Positions 1-7,626 of a stretch of DNA of 23,775 bases are shown in pieces. Under the pieces are notes generated by a model, which was not told where the DNA came from, ran no database searches, and worked only from the letters and a program-made list of their open reading frames with translations. Position numbers and translations under genes: made by a program. The stretch covers positions 767,609-791,383 of the forward strand of contig KE356562.1 of NCBI GenBank assembly GCA_000416005.1. Direction: 5' to 3'. The stretch is from Haloquadratum sp. J07HQX50. GTDB lineage: Archaea > Halobacteriota > Halobacteria > Halobacteriales > Haloferacaceae. Every line of letters starts with the position of its first letter. Within the stretch, counting starts at the first letter, position 1.

Positions 1-120
1 TCGTGTACGAGAACACGTGGCAAAAGATGGATCGGCTCGTATTATCCAGGAGAGAAGCCACGCATCCATCACATGAGATGTATGATAACCGATTCGATAA
101 GGTGAGTGTGTATTAATCCC

Positions 121-678
121 TTAGAACACGGCAAGCATCGTCTGTTTAATCACTGAGGGGTCATCAAGTGGAACGAGAAGAGCGTGAATCGCGAATAACA
201 CGATGATTTCTCCCACAGTAATTCCGATCGTCACAGTCTGACTCCAACGACTCGTTGTTGTCACCCCTGTGGAGATGTCATACTCAGTCGACGACAGTGG
301 GTAGAAAAGCGCAATCCCACGACGTGAGCCGACGACATCCAGAATGTAGTGTGTGCCAACACCAATCCAAACGTAATGAAGATTCCCGAATACGTATGGA
401 AACACAAGAAAGATACTCAAGACAGGAAGATTGTGTAGCGTCTTTCGATGTCGGCCAAAGGCCGTATCAACATCCGGGAAGAGCGCACCCAAAATAACCG
501 GTAGCGAGAGTTGCGCGACCTGTGTCCCCACATCAACTATCGAGCCCTCAAGCAGGCTCGCAGGGCCCATCCTGAGAACTCGGCTAGGCGTCTGTAGTGT
601 TGCAGGGTCAAGCGATAGTATCACACCCACTCCGAGCGATAGCAAGGCTGCGTTGAGCACGTGGCCGTCTTTATTCAC
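121..678 (-). CDS. YdjM/DUF457-type membrane-bound metal-dependent hydrolase
   Basis: This is a 185-residue membrane protein with four or so hydrophobic segments. The motif near residues 69-82 has Asp69, Asp71, His77 and His82 (FPDVDTAFGRHRKTLHN), and a second block near 108-130 has His110 and Asp114 followed by a YPLSS tail. This matches the YdjM-like (DUF457) family of predicted metal-dependent membrane hydrolases, whose substrate is unknown. I chose the GTG at 676-678 because family homology begins there (KDGHVLNAALLSLG, including His6). The frame stays open further upstream, but that extension overlaps the pncC gene and has no family resemblance. It lies 73 nt downstream of pncC on the same strand and may have its own weak promoter near 708-720. 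Family is seen from motifs; activity is inferred. Confidence 0.8.
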   Translation of the reverse strand: MNKDGHVLNAALLSLGVGVILSLDPATLQTPSRVLRMGPASLLEGSIVDVGTQVAQLSLPVILGALFPDVDTAFGRHRKTLHNLPVLSIFLVFPYVFGNLHYVWIGVGTHYILDVVGSRRGIALFYPLSSTEYDISTGVTTTSRWSQTVTIGITVGEIIVLFAIHALLVPLDDPSVIKQTMLAVF

Positions 679-751
679 GGTTGATATAGCTATCGCACGA
701 ACACACGTATTAGTATCGAGATCTGGCGGGAATCTGCAGGCGAAAACTGTC

Positions 752-1267
752 TTACTGCTGCTTGATCGCCTCAAAGAGTTTCGAAAGTGCTGTGCGGGCA
801 ATCTGCTCTTTGATTTCGATTCGTGATCCCTCGAATTTGTGATGAGTTGCCGTCGCATAGCTCTCCGATGATCCCCACTCACCAGCATGGGAGAGACCGA
901 TATAGGCAGTTCCGACCGGTTTCTCTGGAGACCCACCAGTCGGGCCGGCAACTCCCGTTGTTGCCACTCCCCAAGTTGTTGTGCTTACATCACGCACCCC
1001 GGTTGCCATCGCCTTGGCAACTGATGATGAGACGGCTCCATCGCGGTCAAGCCGTTCGCGCGGAACAGCAAGTGCGGTCTGCTTTGCTGCATACGAGTAC
1101 GTCACAATCGACCGGTCGAAGTATGCCGACGCACCACTCACATTGGTGAGAAGCGAGCCGATGAGTCCGCCGGTGCACGATTCAGCAATGGCGACCGTCT
1201 CATCACGGTCAGTAAGCAGTGGCTGTATGTCCTCTTCGATCGGTGGGTCATCTGCGAACGCATCCAT
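752..1267 (-). CDS. pncC: Nicotinamide-nucleotide amidohydrolase PncC (CinA C-terminal family)
   Basis: The 171-residue protein is a stand-alone CinA C-terminal domain, which hydrolyses nicotinamide mononucleotide to nicotinate mononucleotide and ammonia in pyridine-nucleotide salvage. Visible marks are the AESCTGG segment (Ser30, the family's catalytic Ser position), the SYAAK stretch about 25 residues later and the glycine-rich GVAGPTGG motif near 110-117. There is no N-terminal MoCF-like CinA domain, as is normal for the short PncC form. The ATG at 1265-1267 is placed 24-33 nt after a TATA-like element, suggesting an almost leaderless mRNA. It is divergent from the aminotransferase gene with an 82-nt spacer. 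Family assignment is firm; the exact substrate is by homology. Confidence 0.88.
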   Translation of the reverse strand: MDAFADDPPIEEDIQPLLTDRDETVAIAESCTGGLIGSLLTNVSGASAYFDRSIVTYSYAAKQTALAVPRERLDRDGAVSSSVAKAMATGVRDVSTTTWGVATTGVAGPTGGSPEKPVGTAYIGLSHAGEWGSSESYATATHHKFEGSRIEIKEQIARTALSKLFEAIKQQ

Positions 1268-1290
1268 ACAGCCTCTGCTGCGTTAGATAC

Positions 1291-1300
1291 AAATAAATGT
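1291..1300 (-). promoter_or_regulatory. Probable TATA box for pncC
   Basis: Read on the minus strand the element is ACATTTATTT, centred about 28 nt before the pncC ATG. Haloarchaeal genes with short or no leaders have the TATA box at this distance. Confidence 0.4.
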
Positions 1301-1349
1301 CCGATTCGTAGCCGAAAGAGATTCGTGAATCGCGTGGCCAAGCCGTGAT

Positions 1350-2477
1350 ATGTCTTCATCGGCCGACCAGTATGATGAGCCACTCTTCTACCAAGTGATG
1401 CAGTACGCGAGGACAGCAGACCGTGATGTCGTTGATATGGTGTCCGGGAATCCTGACTGGGAGCCTCCTCGTGCACTTCGGGCAGGGCTCACAGCGTATG
1501 CAGACGCTGATGTCGATAAATTTCAGTATCCACCGAGTGAGGGTCTCACTCGACTGCGCGAGAGTATATGCGAACAACGATCCATCGATATCTCACGTGT
1601 GCTCATTACTCATGGGGCCGCCGAGGCAAATTACCTCGCAATGGCTACTGCACTCGAATCATACAGCGGACAAGAATTTGTCGTCGTCGACCCCGTATAT
1701 CCGTATTATCCAGGGAAGGCGACAATGCTGGGGGGCACCGTCACTCGCGTCCCTGTTCGCAAGGATGGCCACCTTGATGTCGATGCGATGCAGGAAGCGA
1801 TTACGAACGATACCGTTGCTGTTATTTGCAATACTCCGAATAATCCTACCGGTGCGGTCTACAAACAATCGTCCTTACAATCGCTTGCTGAGTTCGCTTC
1901 AACTGTCGATGCTGCGCTCATTATCGATGAGGTGTACGCCAGGTTTGATTTCACTGGACAGTTCAAGACTGCACTGACGCTCGCTGCAGACAATGTCATC
2001 GTCACGACCGCATTCTCCAAGTCAATGGCAATTACAGGATTCCGTATCGGATACGCTGTGTTTCCAAGCCACCTCGTCGACCAAGCAGCGACCAGACACA
2101 TGCTCGTGATGGTGTCGGCGAGTCGGCCTGCACAGGCAGCGGTAGCCGCCGCACTCAAACAGACGGGTTCGAACTACTATGAGGAAACCAGAGCAATGCT
2201 TCGTCATCGAGTCCAGTCGTTTATCGAGGGATTAGAGACGGCTGGAGCGTCATATATACGACCTGAGGGGGCGTTCTATGTGCTGGCACGATTCGATGGA
2301 TTTAGCGGCACACTCAGGAACGTCAAGCGTCTTATAGATGAGGCCGGGGTTGCAGGTATGCCCGGAGCAGCATTCGGCAGTTCATATGATGAGTGGATGC
2401 GGTTTTCATTGTGTACCGACCGAACAGCAACAGCAGGCGACCGACTGGCCGCATTTTTTACCGACTTGACCGCGTGA
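1350..2477 (+). CDS. PLP-dependent class I/II aminotransferase
   Basis: This 375-residue cytoplasmic enzyme belongs to fold-type I aminotransferases (AspC/AlaT-like). Family landmarks occur in order: substrate-binding SGNPDWEPP near 32-40, the Y-P-P-S-E-G block near 60-65, NTPNNPTG at 161-168 (PLP-ring Asn), DEVYARF at 193-199 (Asp and Tyr contacting the cofactor), and AFSKSMAITGFRIGYA at 221-236, where Lys224 forms the Schiff base. A C-terminal MRFSLC carries the expected carboxylate-binding Arg. The ATG at 1350 gives a normal N-terminus. The gene ends 38 nt before the ArsA-type ATPase gene, so the two may be co-transcribed. The amino-donor specificity cannot be read from sequence; aspartate or an aromatic amino acid are both possible. 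Confidence 0.88.
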   Translation: MSSSADQYDEPLFYQVMQYARTADRDVVDMVSGNPDWEPPRALRAGLTAYADADVDKFQYPPSEGLTRLRESICEQRSIDISRVLITHGAAEANYLAMATALESYSGQEFVVVDPVYPYYPGKATMLGGTVTRVPVRKDGHLDVDAMQEAITNDTVAVICNTPNNPTGAVYKQSSLQSLAEFASTVDAALIIDEVYARFDFTGQFKTALTLAADNVIVTTAFSKSMAITGFRIGYAVFPSHLVDQAATRHMLVMVSASRPAQAAVAAALKQTGSNYYEETRAMLRHRVQSFIEGLETAGASYIRPEGAFYVLARFDGFSGTLRNVKRLIDEAGVAGMPGAAFGSSYDEWMRFSLCTDRTATAGDRLAAFFTDLTA

Positions 2478-2515
2478 CCGAGAAGTACACAAGGCCGGCT
2501 CACCAGAGATAAAAC

Positions 2516-3681
2516 ATGTCGCACATCGACGTCGACGCTGTTGATACAGTCGACGATGAGTCGGATACCAAGCCTGTCGAGAGTGAGGACACCACTGTCG
2601 ATGTCGAAGTCGTTGATGCGGTGACAGACCTGCCGGATACCGTCGATGCACCCGAGTACGTGCTATACGGTGGTAAAGGAGGCGTGGGAAAGACGACGAT
2701 GGCAGCATCAACAGCACTCGCTTCAGCTGCAGCCGGAACAGAAACACTGGTGATCTCAACCGACCCTGCACACTCGCTGTCGGATACGCTGAACGTAGAT
2801 GTTCCTGCAGATCCGATTCGTGTTGATGAGTCATATCCGCTGTATGCTGTCGAGATTGATCCAGATTCACTTACTGAGGGACCGTTCGGCGGGGATACAG
2901 GTCCAACAGACATCGACTCTGAACAAAATCCATTTGAGGGAGCTGGGGACGGTGCAGCGATGGGCGAGGAAATGCCGTTCGGCGATCTCGGTGGAATTGA
3001 AGAACTCATAGGTGGAGCTATGGGGCCGAATTCGATGCCCGGGGCTGATGAAGCAGCGGCAATGCAGCAACTGCTTACATATATCGATGATCAGCGGTAC
3101 GAGCGCGTTATTATCGACACTGCCCCAACTGGTCATACTCTCCGGCTGTTACAGCTCCCGGAGGTCATGGATTCAATGTTAGGCCGGATAGCAAAAATGA
3201 AACAACAGTTCTCTGGACTGATGGGAAGTGTCAAGGGGATGTTCGGGGCTGAAAGCGTCGATGAGGGAGCAGTTGATCTTGATGAATTGCGCGAACGAAT
3301 TGAGCGCCTTCGCAGTGTGCTCCAAGATCCGACAAAAACTGACTTCCGAGTCGTAATGATTCCAGAGGAAATGAGTGTGATCGAATCTGAACGACTGGTT
3401 GACCGCCTCAACAGCTATGAAATTCCCGTCCAGACATTGATTATTAACCGGGTGATGGAGAACCTCGATGAGGTAACAACCGCTTCTGTCGATGATCGAT
3501 GGGTCGTCTCGCCTGATCTTGATTCGTGTGAGTTTTGTCAGCGTCGGTGGACGTCCAGCAGCAGGCAATCCAGCGTGCCACTGACCTATTCCGAGGGCGT
3601 TCGATTAAACGAGTGCCCCTACTGGCAGAGGAGGTTCGCGGCGAGGATGCACTTCGAGTTGTCGCGCGCTGTTTAGAGTGA
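2516..3681 (+). CDS. ArsA/Get3 (TRC40)-type ATPase, frameshifted near its 3' end
   Basis: This is a SIMIBI-class P-loop ATPase of the ArsA/Get3 family, in archaea usually linked to tail-anchored protein handling or metalloid efflux. After an acidic N-terminal extension of about 46 residues comes the deviant Walker A GGKGGVGKTT (52-61), then STDPAHSLSD (81-90, switch I), then IDTAPTGHTLRLLQLPE (switch II). A Get3-like CxxC follows (Cys338, Cys341). Straight translation after CQRRW (Trp345, codon 3548-3550) gives an unrelated tail ending at 3676. The -1 frame from 3550 instead restores a family-typical end of 43 residues (DVQQQAIQRATDLFRGRS, RVPLLAEEVRGE) and stops at 3679-3681. One lost G in a former GGG is the simplest explanation. 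The restored protein would be about 388 residues. No slippery heptamer is present, so programmed shifting is unlikely. Confidence 0.82.
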
Positions 3682-3827
3682 ACTCCGCTGAGGACGCCGA
3701 GGCCTCACTGGTTCGCTTAGGCATAGATGTGGACGCGGACAGATTGTTCTTGATGTCGCTTTATTGAGCCCTCAGACACTCGCTCTATTTACCGACAGCC
3801 TTTCTTACCTGACTGGAATGCTTCCGC

Positions 3828-4682
3828 TCAGTCCGAGCGTTCATATAACACACGATAGAGACTGTCCCGCCACTGTGCTGGCAGATACTGAGCGAAGACT
3901 CCAATACTGGCTAATCGACCTGATTGATACCGTGGTCGTGGATCAGGTTCAGAAGCGGCCTTGAAAACATCGCTTGCGACTTCCTCAGCATCAACTGCTC
4001 CAAGCCCATCGCCACCGATAAGCCGCGTATCCGTGAGGATTGCATACAGCGTCGAATACGCGCCGGATTGCTCTGTTTTCGATAGGCTCTTTGTCGCATC
4101 ACCAGTTGCTGAATTGTGGGATATCTGTGTCTCTGGGTTCGTTTTGACTGGGCCTGGTTGGATAATAATCACATCAATCCCATAGGGCTCAACTTCACCT
4201 CGCAGTGCATCGCTCATCGCCTCAAGCGCAGCTTTCGATCCCGCGTAAACTCCTCCGCCGGGGAATGCAACAGCACCAGCAACACTCGAAATATTGATAA
4301 TACGACCAGTCCCTGCCTCTCTCATCATCGGTAGCATTTCACGAATTAATCGATGAGGACCAAATACGTTCACCGCGAATTGACGGTGGAATTGTTCCGG
4401 TGAGAAGTCTTCAACTGGACCGAACTGCCCAAAGCCAGTGTTGTTAACAATACAGTCAAGACGCTCCTGTTCATCACCGATCTGAGCTTGCATCTCTTCG
4501 ATATGATTTTGATTTGTTATGTCCAGTGTTGCTGTGTGACACCCCCTCTCATCAAGTGACTGGATATCGGCCTTGTCTCGCGCTGTTGCGTATACCTCCC
4601 ACCCAGCTTCGACAAAGGACAGTGCGCTTGCATAGCCAACGCCGGATGAGCAGCCTGTGATCAGTACTGTCTGTTCGCTCAT
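3828..4682 (-). CDS. Short-chain dehydrogenase/reductase (SDR)
   Basis: A 284-residue classical SDR with an NAD(P)-binding Rossmann fold. The nucleotide motif TGCSSGVG is at 9-16. The catalytic set is Asn105 (AVNVFG), Ser133 (NISSVAG), Tyr146 and Lys150 (YAGSK), followed by PGPVKT near 176-181. The usual NNAG structural motif reads NNTG at 80-83, a mild variant. I chose the ATG at 4680-4682 because the beta-strand TVLITG follows directly. The frame remains open for 134 further codons upstream, but that stretch overlaps endonuclease V in another frame and is not SDR-like. The gene is convergent with the ArsA-type ATPase and 64 nt downstream of nfi, with a possible promoter of its own. Substrate unknown; it resembles the ketoreductase-like bacterial/archaeal SDRs. 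Confidence 0.85.
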   Translation of the reverse strand: MSEQTVLITGCSSGVGYASALSFVEAGWEVYATARDKADIQSLDERGCHTATLDITNQNHIEEMQAQIGDEQERLDCIVNNTGFGQFGPVEDFSPEQFHRQFAVNVFGPHRLIREMLPMMREAGTGRIINISSVAGAVAFPGGGVYAGSKAALEAMSDALRGEVEPYGIDVIIIQPGPVKTNPETQISHNSATGDATKSLSKTEQSGAYSTLYAILTDTRLIGGDGLGAVDAEEVASDVFKAASEPDPRPRYQSGRLASIGVFAQYLPAQWRDSLYRVLYERSD

Positions 4683-4699
4683 ACACGTACGAATCCGGT

Positions 4700-4714
4700 A
4701 ATATGACAAAAGCC
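4700..4714 (-). promoter_or_regulatory. Possible promoter of the SDR gene
   Basis: On the minus strand the T-rich GGCTTTTGTCATATT lies 18-32 nt before the SDR start codon, at the expected TATA distance. It sits in the 64-nt gap after nfi, so the SDR could be transcribed separately. Confidence 0.3.
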
Positions 4715-4746
4715 AGTCTATCTGCCGGACATGTAGAGAGGAGACA

Positions 4747-5535
4747 TCACGATGGCGGTTCTTGTCCATCAAGATAGCGCTGTTTTGCCGTGGCTGCAAA
4801 GGCATCTGCCTGTCGGGTTGGCTCTGGGAGCTTGTACCCATCGCATAGGTGAGCGATACATGTCGTTGCCGTCTCAGGGGCGACTCGATGGCCGGGGCTA
4901 ACGTACACTGGATTAATTCGTCGGGAAGTATCATACTGCCGCGACTGATACGCGTGACCAAGCACGGTCCCTGTTGTGGCATTCTCAACATACGCATCAC
5001 TAACGACCGGAGTTTGCCACTCTGCAGGCCGTCGCTCGACAGAGTCGACTGGCGATCCGCATAATAAGTTCTTGGCAACTCCAATTGCTGGCCGGTCCAT
5101 CACAACTCCGACGTGAGTAGCGAGGCCAGCCTGTCGGTAATGGATACGGCCGCTTCCGTCACAGACGAGTAACTCAGGCTGTGTCTGAAGTTTCTGAAGA
5201 ACGGAAAAAATCGATGGTGCCTCACGAAATGATAATAGACCCGGTATGTATGGGATAGAGCACTCACTGACAGCCCACTGTTTTTCGACAATACAGTCAT
5301 CTGTGCCAACCACAACCGCACTGATTACCTTCTCATCGGTGAAGGCCTGATCAATGCCTGCAATAAGAGGACCATTTGGTGAATTGGTGCACGTGCGTGC
5401 ATCAGACCGCAGTCGAAGACAAGAGATATCAAACGAATGAGCATCGGTCCAGATGGCCTCCTCTGCCACCGAGCGCTGGAGATGTTTCATCTCTGTCTGC
5501 GAGGCGTCGGTGTCTGGGAGATACGCAGAACGCAT
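4747..5535 (-). CDS. nfi: Endonuclease V (deoxyinosine 3'-endonuclease)
   Basis: The 262-residue protein carries the endonuclease V signature set. This enzyme nicks DNA on the 3' side of deoxyinosine, the product of adenine deamination, and so starts repair. Visible motifs are AGIDQAF with Asp62, YIPGLLSFREAP with Glu105, LLVCDGSGRIH with Asp126 (matching the three metal-binding acids), PAIGVAKNLLCG with Lys155, and NPVYVSPGHRV near 208-218. The usual HPR after the third acid reads HYR. About 55 residues precede the first motif, within the archaeal range. Its ATG follows the rhomboid stop codon with no spacer, so the two genes form an operon and translation is probably coupled. Assignment is strong. 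Confidence 0.93.
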   Translation of the reverse strand: MRSAYLPDTDASQTEMKHLQRSVAEEAIWTDAHSFDISCLRLRSDARTCTNSPNGPLIAGIDQAFTDEKVISAVVVGTDDCIVEKQWAVSECSIPYIPGLLSFREAPSIFSVLQKLQTQPELLVCDGSGRIHYRQAGLATHVGVVMDRPAIGVAKNLLCGSPVDSVERRPAEWQTPVVSDAYVENATTGTVLGHAYQSRQYDTSRRINPVYVSPGHRVAPETATTCIAHLCDGYKLPEPTRQADAFAATAKQRYLDGQEPPS

Positions 5536-6492
5536 CTAAAACCGGCGGCCAGGACCGCCCATTCCGCCGCCACCACCACCGCCAAGCTGCAGTTGATTCG
5601 GAATACCCACCCGATCTTTCACGTGTGCTCCATATGCAAGCCCAATAACGAGTCCTGCAAGATGTGCAAGGTGAGCAACATTCCCACCAGCGAGGCCGCT
5701 ACCAGCCGAGACGCCAAAGCCAGCAACGATACTGAACCCAGCAAACCCAAAGGTCAGTACCCACAGCGGCATTGGAATAATCGCGTACAGGCGAACCGTG
5801 AGATTCGGATTGAGGACAGTGAGTACACCCATCACGGCCATGATTGCCCCCGAAGCACCTAAGACTCCGGCACCGGTCGGGCCAGTGGTGAGCAGCGTTG
5901 ACATGACTTGAGCGAGGCCAGCAATAATGCCGCCGCCGATGAATAGCGCGGTAAATCGACGACTGTCAAGATATCGCTCAACGACTGGCCCGAAAAAGTA
6001 CAGCGCGATGCTGTTAAATGCGATATGAGTAAATCCACCGTGAGCGAAAATGGAGGTTACCCACGTCCATACGAACTCAATGTTTCCTGGTGAGAGAACG
6101 AACGCTCCTTGCCAAATCTCACTCCGAAAGCCAGCGCCAACTAAAGGAAAGACAAGAAACTGCAGGGCAAATGTGATCCACATGATTCCTAAGAAGGTAT
6201 AGCTCAGATTTCCGCGGAAATAGCTGAGCGGTCCGCCAGTTCCGCGAAGACGCCGAGAAATACCCGACAACGGGGCGCTCACTCGCTGGAGGATACTTGA
6301 TGACCGTCCACCGGGATTATTGACTGAGTCGTCAAAGCCGCTATCAAATACAGCGGCCGGCTCATCCCACTCGTTGAGCCCAGGGCAGTCATGATTTTCC
6401 GGAAGACGATGCTCCGTACAAAATGTGTTCCCGCATCGCCGGCATTGGTACGGTAAGTTCTCGTGCCTGTCGCACTCATCGCACGTAGCCAT
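5536..6492 (-). CDS. Rhomboid-family intramembrane serine protease with N-terminal AN1-like zinc finger
   Basis: A 318-residue membrane protease. The N-terminus is a treble-clef AN1-type finger: Cys4, Cys7, Cys17, Cys20, Cys25, His28, His34 and Cys36. A low-complexity linker (about 45-90) leads into six hydrophobic segments. Rhomboid hallmarks are the HxxxxHxxxN motif (His151, His156, Asn160), the nucleophile Ser214 in GASGA, and catalytic His277 in the AHLAG motif of the last segment. The C-terminus is a glycine run ending GPGRRF. Rhomboids cleave transmembrane segments of other proteins within the membrane; the cytosolic finger may recruit substrates or ubiquitin-like partners (inference). 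It is the first gene of an operon with nfi, and a good TATA-like element precedes it. Confidence 0.92.
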   Translation of the reverse strand: MATCDECDRHENLPYQCRRCGNTFCTEHRLPENHDCPGLNEWDEPAAVFDSGFDDSVNNPGGRSSSILQRVSAPLSGISRRLRGTGGPLSYFRGNLSYTFLGIMWITFALQFLVFPLVGAGFRSEIWQGAFVLSPGNIEFVWTWVTSIFAHGGFTHIAFNSIALYFFGPVVERYLDSRRFTALFIGGGIIAGLAQVMSTLLTTGPTGAGVLGASGAIMAVMGVLTVLNPNLTVRLYAIIPMPLWVLTFGFAGFSIVAGFGVSAGSGLAGGNVAHLAHLAGLVIGLAYGAHVKDRVGIPNQLQLGGGGGGGMGGPGRRF

Positions 6493-6512
6493 TAATCATG
6501 CTAGTGCAGGGG

Positions 6513-6524
6513 CGAGTAAAAGCG
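6513..6524 (-). promoter_or_regulatory. Probable promoter of the rhomboid-nfi operon
   Basis: On the minus strand CGCTTTTACTCG lies 21-32 nt before the rhomboid ATG, the usual TATA position for a leaderless or short-leader haloarchaeal transcript. Confidence 0.45.
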
Positions 6525-6550
6525 GTTCCCCTTTGATATCTCTGTGTGCA

Positions 6551-6661
6551 CTACCGTGTTTCAGTCTCTTCATGTTCTGCAGCGTCGCGTTCCTGACGAA
6601 CGCTTTCAGGGATAACCGTCGGATGATCTAAGCCAATTGGTGAGGATGATGCTGCCATCAT
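6551..6661 (-). CDS. Candidate small acidic protein, 36 residues
   Basis: A short frame, starting ATG ATG at 6661 and stopping with TAG at 6551-6553, encodes 36 residues (begins MMAASSSPIGLDHPTVIPES, ends HEETETR). About eight of 36 residues are acidic against three arginines, like the surrounding haloarchaeal proteins. Codon choice is typical of the window. A TATA-like TAATATTTTT lies 23-32 nt upstream of the first ATG, the correct place for a leaderless mRNA. It occupies the 237-nt space between ppa and the rhomboid gene, all on the same strand. I do not recognise the family and predict no fold. A chance ORF remains possible; the promoter position is the main support. Confidence 0.42.
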   Translation of the reverse strand: MMAASSSPIGLDHPTVIPESVRQERDAAEHEETETR

Positions 6662-6683
6662 GATTGTGTTCGGGATACAGACC

Positions 6684-6700
6684 AAAAATATTACCCATAA
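6684..6700 (-). promoter_or_regulatory. TATA-like promoter before the 36-residue ORF
   Basis: The minus-strand sequence TTATGGGTAATATTTTT contains a TATA-like core centred about 28 nt before the ATG at 6661. It is the only strong AT-rich core in this intergenic region and points toward the small ORF. Confidence 0.4.
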
Positions 6701-6729
6701 TCATGATTCATGCCACCACAGGAGGATTA

Positions 6730-7263
6730 TTACTCAAAGGTATCCGAATACAGGTTCATCGCGTGTTCAATCGCATCTTTTGCCGCCTGTGCATCGCTCC
6801 ATCCAAGTGTTTCTGTTTGTTTGCCAGCCTCAAGATTCTTATAGGTTTCAAAGAACTCAGCGATTTCTGCCCTTGTTTGCTCAGTTAGATCAGAGACGTC
6901 GCGAACATGGTCGTAGCGAGGATCTTCAACTGGGACACCAATCACCTTGTCATCTTTTTCTCCATCATCGTCCATCTCCATGAGTGCAACCGGCCGGGTT
7001 TCAACGATGCAGCCAGGAAATGTTTGATCTTCGACAAGCACGAGGATATCAAATGGATCTTCATCGTCGTAATACGTCCGTGGGAGAAACCCATAATCAG
7101 AAGGGTAGTGTACATTGGCATGTAGAACGCGGTCTAAGACCACACCAGGGACGTCCTTATCGTACTCATATTTGTTGCGTTCACCCTTCAGGCACTCAAC
7201 GACTGCATTTACAACATCCGGTGGGTTTGGACCCGTCTCCAACTCTGTCCAGAGATTCGTCAT
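6730..7263 (-). CDS. ppa: Inorganic pyrophosphatase (family I, soluble)
   Basis: The 177-residue enzyme hydrolyses pyrophosphate to two phosphates in the cytoplasm, pulling biosynthetic reactions forward. It follows the family I pattern: RNKYEYDKD near 29-37, HYPSDYGFLP at 52-61, the metal motif DDEDPFD at 66-72, MDDDGEKDDK at 97-106, and FETYKNLE near 138-145 with the Tyr-Lys pair at 141-142. Length is normal. I chose the ATG at 7261-7263 (MTNLWTELETGPNPP), the typical N-terminus; the frame extends 19 codons further upstream into AT-rich spacer without homology. It is preceded by a 363-nt spacer shared with the divergent PadR-type gene. Confidence 0.95.
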   Translation of the reverse strand: MTNLWTELETGPNPPDVVNAVVECLKGERNKYEYDKDVPGVVLDRVLHANVHYPSDYGFLPRTYYDDEDPFDILVLVEDQTFPGCIVETRPVALMEMDDDGEKDDKVIGVPVEDPRYDHVRDVSDLTEQTRAEIAEFFETYKNLEAGKQTETLGWSDAQAAKDAIEHAMNLYSDTFE

Positions 7264-7409
7264 TATACTATTTTTCGATATCCGGAAAAAAGGCCTTTCG
7301 TATTCAGATACATTCCTCACCAGAAATTCAATTATACTGAATACACTGCGTTTGAATCGAATAGACTTCAGTTATTGGTAAATGCGGTCTAAATAACTCA
7401 CACAGTCTG

Positions 7410-7457
7410 ATTTCCGCTCATATCACAGTATACATGATACGTATTTATATCGGAAAT
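7410..7457. repeat. Inverted repeat atttccg...cggaaat upstream of the PadR-type gene
   Basis: Arms of 7 bp at 7410-7416 and 7451-7457 are perfect inverted copies separated by 34 nt. The sequences next to them (ccgctcat at 7414-7421 and atgagtgg further on) are again nearly complementary. They could be operator half-sites, but short arms in AT-rich DNA can arise by chance. Confidence 0.25.
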
Positions 7458-7583
7458 AACTGATGAGTGGAAGCTAAAGATATATAATAGTTGTCTCATC
7501 GACGGACAAATCATTCCATCAATGTGAATAAAGAATCTGAAACAAATCGACACAACCCCCGCATTGTCATGCGAACAGATACT

Positions 7584-7599
7584 GAAAAGAATTAAATAT
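7584..7599 (+). promoter_or_regulatory. BRE/TATA promoter of the PadR-type gene
   Basis: GAAAAGAATTAAATAT combines a purine-rich BRE-like part with the TATA core ttaaatat (7592-7599), 28-35 nt before the ATG at 7627. This supports the chosen start and a nearly leaderless transcript. Confidence 0.5.
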
Positions 7600-7626
7600 C
7601 ATCATCCCATCAATATCAAAGAGTCT

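Larger units (their letters stand above)
7264..7626. other. AT-rich divergent spacer between ppa and the PadR-type gene
   Basis: No convincing ORF is present. The stretch is clearly richer in A/T than its surroundings. It holds a TATA/BRE pair for the PadR-type gene, an inverted repeat (7410-7416 with 7451-7457) and several TATA-like motifs (for example near 7441-7450 and 7479-7489). A T-rich element on the minus strand about 26 nt from the ppa start (near 7284-7292) may serve ppa. The length suggests regulation of one or both genes. Confidence 0.5.

Noticed and set aside
1..120. Open plus-strand frames at the window start, one ending at 115-117 (reads ...DKVSVY) and one ending at 74-76.
   Set aside because: Both are too short, have no start in the window and no recognisable motif; they could be the tail of a neighbouring gene but I cannot tell which frame is real.
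679..951. In-frame N-terminal extension of the YdjM-type hydrolase to an ATG at 951.
   Set aside because: It overlaps the pncC coding region, has no hydrophobic or family pattern and is replaced by the GTG at 678.
3540..3560. Programmed -1 frameshifting in the ArsA/Get3-type gene.
   Set aside because: The site has no slippery heptamer and no obvious downstream stem, and the zero-frame tail is not family-like; an indel is simpler.
4683..5084. 134-codon upstream extension of the SDR reading frame.
   Set aside because: It lies inside nfi in another frame; SDR homology begins at the ATG at 4682.
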